Source: Streptomyces sp. NBC_00620 | Lineage (GTDB): Bacteria; Actinomycetota; Actinomycetes; Streptomycetales; Streptomycetaceae | Length of the DNA stretch: 64,000 bases | Reading direction: 5' to 3' | Assembly: GCF_026341825.1 (NCBI RefSeq) | Contig: NZ_JAPENY010000002.1 | Span: forward strand, 1,054,001 to 1,118,000 | In this document: positions 25,012-33,481 of the stretch, in pieces | Position numbering within the stretch: the first letter of the stretch is position 1 | Layout: the number at the start of each line of letters is the position of its first letter | Made by a program: the position numbers and the translations under genes | Notes under the pieces: generated by a model | Database searches by the model: none | What the model was told of the DNA's origin: nothing | The model's input: only the letters and a program-made list of their open reading frames with translations

Positions 25012-26207
25012 CCGCCAACGAAGAGCTCACCCAGCGCTGGCAGGGCTCACTCATGGACAACTACGGCACTCCGCGCCTGCCCCTCGTCCGCGGTGCGGGC
25101 ACCAGGCTCTGGGACGCCGACGGCAAGGAGTACCTCGACTTCGTCGGCGGCATCGCGGTCAACGCGCTCGGACACGCCCACCCGGCGATCGTCGAGGCGG
25201 TCAGCAAGCAGATCGGCTCGCTCGGCCATGTCTCGAACCTCTTCGTCGCCGAGCCGCCCGTCGCGCTCGCCGAACGGCTGCTCCAGCTCTTCGGGCGGGA
25301 CGGCCGGGTGTACTTCTGCAACTCGGGTGCCGAGGCCAACGAGGGCGCCTTCAAGATCGGGCGGCTGACCGGCCGCAAGCACATGGTGGCCACCCAGGGT
25401 GCCTTCCACGGCCGGACCATGGGCGCGCTCGCCCTCACCGGCCAGCCCGGCAAGCGGGAGCCGTTCCTGCCGCTGCCCGGTGACGTCACGCATGTCCCGT
25501 ACGGCGACGCGCAGGCGCTGGCCGAAGCGGTCACCGAGGACACCGCACTGGTGATCATCGAGCCGATTCAGGGCGAGAACGGCGTGGTCGTACCCCCGCC
25601 CGGCTATCTGAAGGCCGCCCGCGCGATCACCGCCGCGACCGGCGCGCTCCTCGTCCTGGACGAGGTGCAGACCGGAATCGGCCGCACCGGATCCTGGTTC
25701 GCGTACCAGGCGCACGAGGGTGTCCTGCCCGACGTCGTCACACTCGCGAAGGGTCTCGGTGGCGGGCTGCCGCTCGGTGCGACCGTCGCCTTCGGCCGGG
25801 CCGCCGAGCTGCTGAAGCCGGGCCACCACGGCACGACCTTCGGCGGCAACCCGGTCGTCTGCGCCGCCGGGCTCGCCGTACTCGACACGATCGCGTCCGA
25901 GGGACTCCTCGAGAACGTGAAGCGCACGAGCGAGAAACTGCGGGACGGAATCGAGTCACTCGGACATCCGTTGATCGACCATGTCCGGGGTGCGGGCCTG
26001 CTCCTGGGTATCGTGCTCACCGAGCCGCTCGCACCGCAGGTGCAACAGGCGGCTCAGGACGCCGGTCTCCTGGTCAACGCGCCCGCCCCCGATGTCGTAC
26101 GGCTGATGCCGCCGCTGAACCTCGGCGATGACGAAGTGGACGCGTTTCTCCAGGCTCTCCCTGGTGTCCTCGACGTGGTCAACGGGGAAGGACGATCCGG
26201 GGAATGA
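25008..26207 (+). CDS. argD: acetylornithine aminotransferase
   Basis: This is a 399-aa class III PLP aminotransferase that converts N-acetylglutamate semialdehyde to N-acetylornithine. Motifs include YLDFVGGIAVNALGH, NSGAEANEGAFK, the region IEPIQGENGV, LDEVQTGIGRTG, and the PLP lysine in VTLAKGLGGGLPLGA. It is coupled to argB by ATGA, and its stop lies 7 nt before the argR start. Length and motifs are complete. Confidence 0.96.
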   Translation: MTANEELTQRWQGSLMDNYGTPRLPLVRGAGTRLWDADGKEYLDFVGGIAVNALGHAHPAIVEAVSKQIGSLGHVSNLFVAEPPVALAERLLQLFGRDGRVYFCNSGAEANEGAFKIGRLTGRKHMVATQGAFHGRTMGALALTGQPGKREPFLPLPGDVTHVPYGDAQALAEAVTEDTALVIIEPIQGENGVVVPPPGYLKAARAITAATGALLVLDEVQTGIGRTGSWFAYQAHEGVLPDVVTLAKGLGGGLPLGATVAFGRAAELLKPGHHGTTFGGNPVVCAAGLAVLDTIASEGLLENVKRTSEKLRDGIESLGHPLIDHVRGAGLLLGIVLTEPLAPQVQQAAQDAGLLVNAPAPDVVRLMPPLNLGDDEVDAFLQALPGVLDVVNGEGRSGE

Positions 26208-26214
26208 GACGACG

Positions 26215-26751
26215 ATGAGTCAGGCGCAGGACCACGAGCACGCAGGGCCTGCCGTACCGCAGACCCGCACCGCACGCCACCGCCGGATCGTGGACATCCT
26301 CAACCGGCAACCGGTGCGCTCTCAGAGCCAGTTGGCGAAGCTTCTCGCCGACGACGGGCTGAACGTCACTCAGGCGACACTCTCCCGGGACCTGGACGAG
26401 CTGAACGCGGTCAAGATCCGCAACAACGACGGCGACCTGATCTATGCGGTGCCGAGCGAGGGGGGATTCCGTACCCCCCGTGCGCCGCTGGGGGAGTCGG
26501 CGAAGGAGGAGCGGATGCGCCGGCTGTCCGCGGAGCTGCTGATCTCCGCGGAGGCTTCGGCGAACCTCGTGGTGCTGCGGACCCCTCCGGGGGCCGCGCA
26601 GTTTCTTGCCTCGGCGATCGATCAGGCCGAGCTGCAGGACATTCTCGGGACGATCGCCGGGGACGACACGTTGCTGCTGATCAGTCGGGAGCCTGCGGGG
26701 GGCCAGGCGTTGGCGGATCACTTGTTGCGGTTGGCTCAGAACACTCACTGA
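26215..26751 (+). CDS. argR: arginine repressor ArgR
   Basis: This is a 178-aa regulator. The N-terminal winged helix (about 18-80: ARHRRIVDILNRQPVRSQSQL, LNVTQATLSRDLDEL) binds ARG boxes. The C-terminal domain (about 105-175) hexamerises and binds arginine, with the GTIAGDDTLLLI turn. It is the last gene of the operon, so it should repress itself together with argC-argD and probably argG, both of which carry ARG-box-like promoters in this window. It is followed by a hairpin terminator. Confidence 0.96.
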   Translation: MSQAQDHEHAGPAVPQTRTARHRRIVDILNRQPVRSQSQLAKLLADDGLNVTQATLSRDLDELNAVKIRNNDGDLIYAVPSEGGFRTPRAPLGESAKEERMRRLSAELLISAEASANLVVLRTPPGAAQFLASAIDQAELQDILGTIAGDDTLLLISREPAGGQALADHLLRLAQNTH

Positions 26752-26765
26752 CGTGTACGACGTTG

Positions 26766-26794
26766 GAGGCGCGCCCCGGATCGGGGTGCGCCTC
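26766..26794 (+). terminator. terminator of the argCJBDR operon
   Basis: GAGGCGCGCCCCG pairs with CGGGGTGCGCCTC (one G-T mismatch) around a short loop, 15 nt after the argR stop, with a downstream TTTTCG. Confidence 0.8.
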
Positions 26795-26810
26795 TGGCGT
26801 TTTCGGGTGC

Positions 26811-26857
26811 GGGCTGCTTGTGGTTGCTCGCGCAGTTCCTCGCGCCCCTGAAGGGGC
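26811..26857 (-). repeat. dispersed intergenic repeat, copy 3
   Basis: The reverse complement carries the core GGGGCGCGAGGAACTGCGCG with one change from the consensus. It lies between the convergent argR and apbE genes. Confidence 0.75.
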
Positions 26858-26862
26858 TTCAC

Positions 26863-27651
26863 TTACCCCAGCCGTTGAGCTAGGCCCCCCGTACACCGGA
26901 CCTCGTCGCCCGCCGTGATGAGCAGGGCCTCTACGTCGGGGAGGGACTCCAGCCAGTCCAGGGCCTGGCGGGAGCCCATCGCGAAGGCCGCTGTCGCCCA
27001 GGCGTCCGCCCAGGTCAGGTAGGGGCCCACCACCGTCACGGCGACGAGGTCGGTGACCGCGGACTTGCCGGTGCGCGGGTCGACGATGTGGGCGCCGCGT
27101 TCGGCGGTGCCGGAGGTGGCGACGGCGAGTTCGTCGGCGCCGGCCGCGGAGACCACGGCGGCGAGGGAACCTGGGCGGAGCGGATCCGCCACGCCGACCC
27201 GCCACGGCCGCTGCGGGCCCGGCACGCCGCACAACTGGACGTCGCCGCCGCCGTTCACGCTGACGCCGCTCGCCCCGGCCGCGGCGAGATGCCGGGCCAC
27301 GCGCTCGGTCGACCAGCCCTTCACCAGACCCGTCGGGTCCAGCCGTCCTTCGTACGTCGTGCTGAACCACCCCTCGCTCAGCCGCTCCGCCTCGGCGCAC
27401 AGGTCGAGCACCTCGGCGACCTCCGGATCGCACTCGGCGACCGTCAGCTCGCCGCGTGCGAGACGCGAGATCTGGCTGTCCTCGCGGTAGGTGCTGAACA
27501 CCTCGTTCACCCGGTGGAGTTGGGCGACCGCCTCCTCCAAGGCGGCCTGGACGACGGCCGGTTCGCCGCCGCGCACGTCGAACGAGAAGACGGTGCCCAT
27601 GACCTCCTCCACGTGGCGCAGCGCGGGAGGGGCCTCCGCAGGGTCAGGCAC
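26863..27651 (-). CDS. apbE: FAD:protein FMN transferase (flavin transferase)
   Basis: This is a 262-aa ApbE-family enzyme that attaches FMN covalently to a Ser/Thr of target proteins outside the membrane. Family signatures are the start HVEEVMGTVFSFDV, then DPTGLVKGWSTERV, VSVNGGGDVQLCG, AVATSGTAERGAHIVDPRTGK, and DAWATAAFAMG with the metal-binding Asp/Thr. I chose GTG at 27649-27651 (complement), which overlaps the end of the preceding gene by 8 nt. ATG 27600 is an alternative with a closer GGAGG. It has no signal peptide of its own. The neighbouring FMN-binding protein carries two target motifs, so enzyme and substrate are encoded together. Confidence 0.9.
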   Translation of the reverse strand: MPDPAEAPPALRHVEEVMGTVFSFDVRGGEPAVVQAALEEAVAQLHRVNEVFSTYREDSQISRLARGELTVAECDPEVAEVLDLCAEAERLSEGWFSTTYEGRLDPTGLVKGWSTERVARHLAAAGASGVSVNGGGDVQLCGVPGPQRPWRVGVADPLRPGSLAAVVSAAGADELAVATSGTAERGAHIVDPRTGKSAVTDLVAVTVVGPYLTWADAWATAAFAMGSRQALDWLESLPDVEALLITAGDEVRCTGGLAQRLG

Positions 27652-28453
27652 CGGCCTTGTCCAGAGCGGACTGGAGGGACTTCTTGTAGCCGGCGCTGGT
27701 GTAGGTGGCTCCGGAGACGGCGTCGATGTCGGCGCTTTGGGTGGCTGCGGCCGCTTGGTTGAGCTTCGGTATGGCATTGCCGGTCACCTCCGTGCTCTGT
27801 CCCCCGCTGGGTGCCTGGATGGCCTCGGCCTTGGAGATCGTGGTGCCGTTCAGGGTGAGGCGGACCTGGACGGGCCCGTACTGGGTCTGGACGACGTCCC
27901 CGTCGACGGTCTGGCCCTCCGGGGCGGCGGCCGAGGGTGACGCGGGCGCCTGGGACGGCGACGCGGACGACTCCGCCGGGGCCGGGGCGCTCTCGGCGGC
28001 CTGGTCGAGGGCGGACTGGAGGGACTTCTTGTAGCCGGCGCTGGTGTACGTGGCTCCGGACACGGCGTCGATGTCGGCGGTGCCCGCGGCGACGGCCGCC
28101 TGGTTGAGTTTCGGTACGGCGTTCTCGGTGACCGTGGTGCTCTGGCCGCCGCTGGGCGCCTGGACCGCCTCGGCCTTGGTGATCTTGTCGCCGCTGAGGG
28201 TGAGACGGACCTGGACAGGCCCGTACTGGGTGTCGGCCACGCTTCCGGTGACCGTACGGGCGCCGGAAGCCGCCTGCTCCGAGCCGCCGCCCTGCGGCGA
28301 CTCCTGCCCGGCCGCCGGCGGCTGGGCCGCTCCGCCCTGCGCCGAAGCGGAGGCCGGATCGGACCCCGGCTTCAGAGACAGCAGCAGGACGATCCCGGAC
28401 ACGGTGGCGGCGGTTGCGAGCATGACACGCCTGAGGGGATGGCTCTTCTTCAT
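27644..28453 (-). CDS. membrane-anchored protein with two covalent FMN-binding domains
   Basis: This is a 269-aa protein. The N-terminal membrane anchor or signal is MLATAATVSGIVLLLSL, followed by a Ser/Ala/Gly/Gln linker, FMN-binding domain 1 (about 58-150), an Ala/Pro/Ser linker, and FMN-binding domain 2 (about 175-269). Each domain ends with DAVSGATYTSAGYKKSLQSA, where the Thr after SGA is the ApbE flavinylation site. The two copies are nearly identical over about 68 nt (27667-27734 and 28011-28078, two mismatches), pointing to a recent duplication or gene conversion. It should carry two FMN groups as an electron relay outside the membrane between the reductase upstream and an unknown acceptor. 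ATG has GGAGCG upstream. Confidence 0.9.
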   Translation of the reverse strand: MKKSHPLRRVMLATAATVSGIVLLLSLKPGSDPASASAQGGAAQPPAAGQESPQGGGSEQAASGARTVTGSVADTQYGPVQVRLTLSGDKITKAEAVQAPSGGQSTTVTENAVPKLNQAAVAAGTADIDAVSGATYTSAGYKKSLQSALDQAAESAPAPAESSASPSQAPASPSAAAPEGQTVDGDVVQTQYGPVQVRLTLNGTTISKAEAIQAPSGGQSTEVTGNAIPKLNQAAAATQSADIDAVSGATYTSAGYKKSLQSALDKAGA

Positions 28454-28472
28454 CGCTCCTGACTCCCGTCGC

Positions 28473-29852
28473 TCACATCTCGAACGACTCGTGATGGATG
28501 CGGCGGGCGGGGACTCCCGCGCCGCGCAGTGCTTCGTACACCTGCTGAGCGAAGCCGGGCGGCCCGCACATGAAGACGTCATGGCTCTCGATGTCCGGCA
28601 GCTTCCGGCGCAGGCTGTCCGCCGAGATGTCCGGGCGTTCCCCGTCGGGGCTGTTCACCGCGTACATGAGCCGGGCCCCGCGCTCCTTGGAGATGACCGC
28701 CAGCTCGTCCCAGAGGGCCAGGTCCTGGGTGCTGTTCGCCCGGTAGAGCAGCGTGAGGTCGCCGGAGGCGCCGGGCAGCGTCTCGAACAGCGCCCGCATC
28801 GGCGTGATGCCGACGCCGCCGGCCACCAGCAAAACCTTTCCGCGGCTGCGCTTGGAGGCCGTCAGCGCGCCGTACGGCCCCTCGGCCCAGACCCGGGTGC
28901 CCGGCTCCAGCTCGCGCAGCGCGGCGCTGTGGTCGCCGATCGCCTTCACGGTGATGCGCAGCATGTTGGGGCGGGGCGCTGCGGACAGCGAGTACGGGTG
29001 GGAGCTGAGCCGCATCCCCGGCGCCAGGAAGCGCCAGCGGAAGAACTGTCCGGCCTCGGCACCCATCCGGTGCAGCTTCCGGCCGCTGATCAGCACCGAC
29101 ACGATCCCCGGCGCCTCCTCGATGACCGCCTCGACCCGCATCCGGTGCCGCATGTTCAGCCGGATCGGCGCGATCACCCGGTACCAGAGCACCAGCGCGG
29201 TCACCGTTCCGTACAGCCCGTACCAGGCTGTCGTCGCGGCGGGCTGGACGGCGAAGTCGTTGCCGGTGGTCAGCTGGTGCCAGAACGACAGATACACGGC
29301 GGCGTAGGTGAGCAGATGGATGTGGTACCAGGTGTCGTACGGAATCCTGCGGCGCACCGGGCCCATGGAGAGCAGGCCGATGACGAGCAACAGCCCCGCG
29401 CCGATCGCGGCTTTGCCCATGTCGGGCAGCTGGTTGATCGAGTCGATGGTCTGCTGGACTATGTCGGCGAAGGTCCGGCCGGACTGGAGTGCGTAGCCGT
29501 ACATCGTCAGGACGAGATGGGCGAGGACCAGACAGAGGGTGTAGCGACCGCTCATCGCATGCCAGCGGGCCACCCGGTCGGAGCCCACCCGGCGCTCCAG
29601 TGCGGGCACCCGGGCCATCTGAAGCACCACGAGCGCCATCAGGTACCCGGCCAACAGGCCTGTGATCCGGCCCGCGTTGATCATCCGGCTGGTGTGGTCC
29701 GCGATGGACGGGGTGTTGCTCCACCACAGCCAGATGACCCCGGCCGCGCCTGCCCAGACGGCGAGCAGCAGCGGGACGGCAGGGGAGCGGCGCGGGCGGA
29801 TACGGCGCATGGTCTGGCGCCGCGCGGCGCGGCCACCGGCGATCGTGGACAC
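28473..29852 (-). CDS. ferric-reductase-like transmembrane flavoprotein (NAD(P)H oxidase fold)
   Basis: This is a 459-aa membrane flavoprotein. Six hydrophobic helices in residues 20-235 form a ferric-reductase-like haem domain with candidate haem-ligand His residues (ARWHAMSGRY, LVLAHLVLT, DTWYHIHLLTY, FWHQL). A ferredoxin-NADP reductase module follows, with FAD motif SHPYSLSAAP, nucleotide motifs VLLVAGGVGITPMRAL and MCGPPGF, and C-terminus HHESFEM. It should pass electrons from cytosolic NAD(P)H across the membrane. GTG 29852 (complement) has GGAGGAAC. It is the first gene of reductase, FMN-binding protein and apbE; the 19-nt gap downstream indicates one transcript. Confidence 0.9.
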   Translation of the reverse strand: MSTIAGGRAARRQTMRRIRPRRSPAVPLLLAVWAGAAGVIWLWWSNTPSIADHTSRMINAGRITGLLAGYLMALVVLQMARVPALERRVGSDRVARWHAMSGRYTLCLVLAHLVLTMYGYALQSGRTFADIVQQTIDSINQLPDMGKAAIGAGLLLVIGLLSMGPVRRRIPYDTWYHIHLLTYAAVYLSFWHQLTTGNDFAVQPAATTAWYGLYGTVTALVLWYRVIAPIRLNMRHRMRVEAVIEEAPGIVSVLISGRKLHRMGAEAGQFFRWRFLAPGMRLSSHPYSLSAAPRPNMLRITVKAIGDHSAALRELEPGTRVWAEGPYGALTASKRSRGKVLLVAGGVGITPMRALFETLPGASGDLTLLYRANSTQDLALWDELAVISKERGARLMYAVNSPDGERPDISADSLRRKLPDIESHDVFMCGPPGFAQQVYEALRGAGVPARRIHHESFEM

Positions 29853-29980
29853 GGTTCCTCCGTGGTCGTCCGTGGGGACGGGGCAGGGGGTGGGTCCCCC
29901 TTGGCCCAGAGGTACGTGGCGCGACGTCGGAGTGTTCAACGGGCAGCTGAGTCCAGTGCGGCCTGGAGAAACAGGCGGCA

Positions 29981-30050
29981 CTTCAGGGGCGCGGGGAACT
30001 GCGCGACCAGCCACAGCGGCCCCACAGGCAACAACGGTCCCCGACCGAAA
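29981..30050 (+). repeat. dispersed intergenic repeat, copy 4
   Basis: This contains CTTCAGGGGCGCGGGGAACTGCGCGACCAGCCAC, located between the start of the reductase operon and the 3' end of the L,D-transpeptidase gene. Translation of its complement gives the spurious MAGRAVPRAP extension that would otherwise lengthen the reductase gene. Confidence 0.8.
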
Positions 30051-30056
30051 CGGCGC

Positions 30057-30755
30057 CTAGTAGCGAGTGATAACGGTCGCCCCGCGCTCCGTGCCGATCG
30101 CGATGTGCGGCCTCCGCGCCGGATCGGCCCACTTCACGATCCGCCGCATCGCGTCCCCGGGCACCGACACACAACCGGCAGTCGCCCCACGCCCGTTGAC
30201 GTGCAAGAAGATGCCGGCGCCGCGCCCCCGCACCGGCCGCTCGTAGTTGAACCCGATGACGAGGGCGTACGCGTACTGCGTGGGGTACGAGATCAGGTGC
30301 TCGGACTCCGAGGCACGGCAGTCGGCGGCACGGGGCTCGGTCCACCGGTTGTAGGCGCGGGAGTTGTTGTCCTGGCACCACCAGGACTTCTGGTGAACCC
30401 TGCGGTACGGGGTCCTGGTCCCGCCGGGCGCGGCCTTGATCCCGAACGCGTACGGGAGGTCGTAAAGACCGGTGGGGGTCGTGTTCGTCCCCTGCCGACG
30501 CGAGCCTCCCTCGACCAGCCCCTTGGCACCGAAGCGCGCGGCCACGGAACCGGCCTTCACCCACCGCCCGTCGCGCCGGTCCCACCAGGTGACGGTCCCC
30601 TTCGTCGAGGACGTACGCGAGGCCTGGGCGGTGATGAGCTGGGTGCCGCCGCCGGTGTCCGCCATCCGTTCGGGAAGGGGAGGCGGGCCGCTCGGGGCCA
30701 CGGCCAGGCTGAGGAGGGACGCGGACACGAGGAGGACGGCGGCACCGGGACGCAT
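30057..30755 (-). CDS. secreted L,D-transpeptidase (YkuD) family protein
   Basis: This is a 232-aa exported protein with a signal peptide (MRPGAAVLLVSASLLSLAVA). The C-terminal YkuD domain has the catalytic motif HVNGRGATAGCVSVPGD (His, then Gly-Cys). TPTGLYDLPYAFGI is the usual family strand. Such enzymes cross-link peptidoglycan 3-3 or attach proteins; this small class, with a WWCQDNNSRAYNRW segment, is frequent in Streptomyces and may be a hydrolase or transferase. ATG 30755 (complement) gives the signal peptide; the upstream frame is an artefact. Confidence 0.85.
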   Translation of the reverse strand: MRPGAAVLLVSASLLSLAVAPSGPPPLPERMADTGGGTQLITAQASRTSSTKGTVTWWDRRDGRWVKAGSVAARFGAKGLVEGGSRRQGTNTTPTGLYDLPYAFGIKAAPGGTRTPYRRVHQKSWWCQDNNSRAYNRWTEPRAADCRASESEHLISYPTQYAYALVIGFNYERPVRGRGAGIFLHVNGRGATAGCVSVPGDAMRRIVKWADPARRPHIAIGTERGATVITRY

Positions 30756-30913
30756 GGACCGGACGCTACGGGGAGGCAGTGGCCGGGGCAGCCCGGGTGG
30801 GCCGTCCAGGCGCCGACCGTCGGTGTGTTCCCCGGTGCCGTCGCCGGTGTTCCCGTGGTTTCCGGGCTGCCCGCCGGGGCGCCCGGAAACCACGGTGTCC
30901 ACAGGGTCCGGGC

Positions 30914-32605
30914 TCACGGACCCAGCGGGTTGAGGAGTTCGGCCTTGCTTTCGAACGCGTACAGCAGGAGGTCGGTCATGTCGAACTTCCCGTCGGCCTT
31001 CCGCTGCGCGTCGGGCGTGAGGAACGGACGCCAGAAGGGGTCACGGACGATGGAGTGGTGACTGCCTTCGATGGCGCGGTGGAAGACCTCGGCGACGATG
31101 CGTCCGCCGACGCCGGTCAGTTTGCCGCCGCCGTTCACCTCGGCCTCGCGGAGGATGTAGAACCACAGCGGGCAGTCCTTGACGAGCTTCTTCTTGAGCG
31201 CGTCGGAGAGCTGGGCTCCGTCGCGGTTGTCGAAGTCGGAGGCGAGCAACGGCTTCACCTTGAGCCGCGAGGCCATCTGCTGACCCGTGGCGAGACTCAC
31301 CATGTTGGCCCGGGTCAGGTTCCGGAACGCCAGGTTCAACTCGATGGCGTCGCTGGGCCCTTGCGGGCGTGCGCCGAACGAGCCGAGAGGCAGTTTCGCC
31401 AGCGGGTCGACCAGCAGGGTGTCGATGCGCTTGGTGAGGTTGAACTCGCCGGCGGTCACGGCGAGGTCGGCGCGACCTCCCTTGGGGAAGTCGAACAGGC
31501 GCCGGAAGTCGGCGATCCAGTTGGTGGGAAGGCGCTCGAAGCCGCCCGACTCGGGGTCGTTGATGTCGCCGCCCGGGGAGAGGTTGCCGCTCGTGCCGGT
31601 GAAGCGGAACAGCAGCTCGAGCGTGGCTACGGTGAGGCCGCCCGTGCGGAAGATCCTGTTCCACTCGTACTCGTCGCGCACCATGCTGTGGCCGAGACGG
31701 TAGGCGGCCACGGAGAACTCGATCGGCATCGTCGGGCGGTCCTGATCCCCCGGCGAGGGCTCGAAGTGCTTGCGGCCCTTGCCGAAGACCTCGTCGATGA
31801 CGGACCCGTCGACGATCCGCGGCAGGAAGTCGTGGACCAGCATCCACTGGTAGTGCTTGACGACCGCCTCGCGCGCCGACTCGAAGAGCACCGCGCTGGA
31901 CACGCCCTTGTCGGCGAGCTCGGTCACGAACCGGTTGTGGAAGCGGATGAAGGCGCTGTGGATCTGGGCGACGACGAGGTTCTCGTCGTTGCGCGGATCC
32001 GGGATCAGCGGCCGGCGTCGCTCGGACGGCAGCGAGCCCGCTCCGACCCGGGGCAGGTCGAAGCCGGCCAGCGGGTCCTTGGTGATGTCGTTGGCGCCCG
32101 GGATGCCCTGGGTCGTGCCGGACTTCAGGCGGATCCCGTCGTCCTCGTAGAAGCGGCGGTCGAAGCGGTTGTCCGGTCCGAGGCCGTAGAGACTGTCGAG
32201 GTCCAGCGCGGGCGACCTGCCCTGGAGCAGCTGCTGGACGGTGACGTCCTCCTCCAGGCGCACCGCGGTGGCGTCCAGGGTCAGGTCGTGGTCCACGAAC
32301 TGGCCGAGATAGGTGAAGCCCGCCGGTACCCCGGGGCTGGAGTTCGGCTGGCCGCCCGGGCCGGGCGGGTCCGTGGTCATCTTCTGGGCGAGTTCCGTGC
32401 GCTGGGCCCGGTTGAGCAGCTGCTCGGGCTTCGCCTTCGGTCCTAACCGGGAGAACTGGAACTTGCGCAGCGCCGCGACGCTCGACGCCGCCTGCGCCTC
32501 GGCCGGTTCGTCGGTCCCCGGGTCGGCGAGGAGTCCCTCACCCACGACGAAGAACGAGTTCCGGACATGACGTTTGCTCTGAGGTTCGCTTGCGGCTCGG
32601 AACAT
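30914..32605 (-). CDS. animal-type haem peroxidase
   Basis: This is a 563-aa protein of the animal haem-dependent peroxidase superfamily, rare in bacteria compared with catalase-peroxidases. The distal His lies in LGQFVDHDLTLDAT at about residue 105, and DPRNDENLVVAQIHSAFIRFHN is the strong family block. The proximal His is in AYRLGHSMVRDEYEWN at about residue 286. The C-terminal part has LTRANMVSLATGQQMA. No signal peptide is seen. It probably oxidises halides, thiocyanate or phenols, or acts like a fatty-acid dioxygenase; the sequence cannot settle which. ATG is preceded by GGGGGATCC. It stands alone. Confidence 0.88.
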   Translation of the reverse strand: MFRAASEPQSKRHVRNSFFVVGEGLLADPGTDEPAEAQAASSVAALRKFQFSRLGPKAKPEQLLNRAQRTELAQKMTTDPPGPGGQPNSSPGVPAGFTYLGQFVDHDLTLDATAVRLEEDVTVQQLLQGRSPALDLDSLYGLGPDNRFDRRFYEDDGIRLKSGTTQGIPGANDITKDPLAGFDLPRVGAGSLPSERRRPLIPDPRNDENLVVAQIHSAFIRFHNRFVTELADKGVSSAVLFESAREAVVKHYQWMLVHDFLPRIVDGSVIDEVFGKGRKHFEPSPGDQDRPTMPIEFSVAAYRLGHSMVRDEYEWNRIFRTGGLTVATLELLFRFTGTSGNLSPGGDINDPESGGFERLPTNWIADFRRLFDFPKGGRADLAVTAGEFNLTKRIDTLLVDPLAKLPLGSFGARPQGPSDAIELNLAFRNLTRANMVSLATGQQMASRLKVKPLLASDFDNRDGAQLSDALKKKLVKDCPLWFYILREAEVNGGGKLTGVGGRIVAEVFHRAIEGSHHSIVRDPFWRPFLTPDAQRKADGKFDMTDLLLYAFESKAELLNPLGP

Positions 32606-32792
32606 GGATCCCCCATCCGTTCCTGGTGTTTCCGCCCGGTGGGCGGTTTTTGCCGAGCGTAGGGGCTGCGCACGGCGGAAGGGAGAATTCCGTCAAATGG
32701 AACAACTGTCCTGTCAACCAAGAAGATCGGCATAACGCCCGCACCTCGACATTACGTACTCGAGTGGCGCAAGGTCCTCAAGTGGTGCGGGC

Positions 32793-33380
32793 TCAGGCCG
32801 GGGTGGGAGGCAGCGGCAGGGGCAGCCCGGGCAGGCCGTCCATGCTTGTCGCGATGTGCTCCTTCTTCCCGAAGTACGCGTCGAGTGAGGCGTCGTCCTC
32901 GCGCGCGAAGCGCTTGGCGTGCAGATCGCGGTCCTCGTCGTACGACATGAAGGGCACCGCGTACCCGCAGGTGTCCCGGACGAGTTCGGCCGTCACGACG
33001 ATGATCGCGCGCAGGCCGTGCGGGGTCGGGTCGATGTCCGGGAAGTGGGCGAGCAGTTCGCTGAAGCGCGGGTCGTCCCGGAAGACGGGCTCGCCGTGGC
33101 CGTGCACACGGACGATGTTCGGCGGCCCCTGGAAGGCGCACCACATGAGGGTGATCCGGCCGTTCTCCCGCAGATGGGCGATCGTCTCGGCATTGCTCCC
33201 GGCGAAGTCCAGGTATGCCACGGTCAGTTCGTCGATCACCACGAAGGAGCCGGTGAGCCCCTTGGGTGAGAGGTTGACCGTGCCGTCCCCCGACAGGGGC
33301 GCGGTCGCGGTGAAGAAGAGGGGCTGCGCCTCGATGAACGTACGCAGTCGGCCGTCTATGCGCTCATAAGTCTTTCCCAT
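32793..33380 (-). CDS. pyridoxamine-phosphate-oxidase-fold (flavin-binding) protein
   Basis: This is a 195-aa split-barrel protein. TVNLSPKGLTGSFVVID and AYLDFAGSNAETIAHLRENGRITLMWCAFQ match the PNPOx-like FMN-binding core, with GHGEPVFRDDPRF at the third strand. The family includes general stress flavoproteins and F420-dependent reductases. The exact cofactor and substrate are unknown. It is separated from the peroxidase by 187 nt of AT-richer sequence likely to hold the peroxidase promoter. Confidence 0.82.
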   Translation of the reverse strand: MGKTYERIDGRLRTFIEAQPLFFTATAPLSGDGTVNLSPKGLTGSFVVIDELTVAYLDFAGSNAETIAHLRENGRITLMWCAFQGPPNIVRVHGHGEPVFRDDPRFSELLAHFPDIDPTPHGLRAIIVVTAELVRDTCGYAVPFMSYDEDRDLHAKRFAREDDASLDAYFGKKEHIATSMDGLPGLPLPLPPTPA

Positions 33381-33432
33381 GTCTAACGATTATTGACCAA
33401 GTTCCTTACTTTGTCTAAGGAACTGCGGGGTT

Positions 33433-33475
33433 CCGTGGCCGCCCCGGTCGGCGCTGCGGGACGGGGCGGCCACGG
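33433..33475 (-). terminator. terminator after the duplicated secreted protein
   Basis: A 14-bp perfect stem, 33433-33446 (CCGTGGCCGCCCCG) with 33462-33475, and a 15-nt loop lie 7 nt beyond the minus-strand stop. Confidence 0.8.
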
Positions 33476-33481
33476 AGTCTT

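Noticed and set aside
29853..30014. N-terminal extension (MAGRAVPRAP...) of the ferric-reductase-like protein
   Set aside because: It is the translation of the dispersed intergenic repeat; GTG 29852 has an excellent ribosome-binding site.
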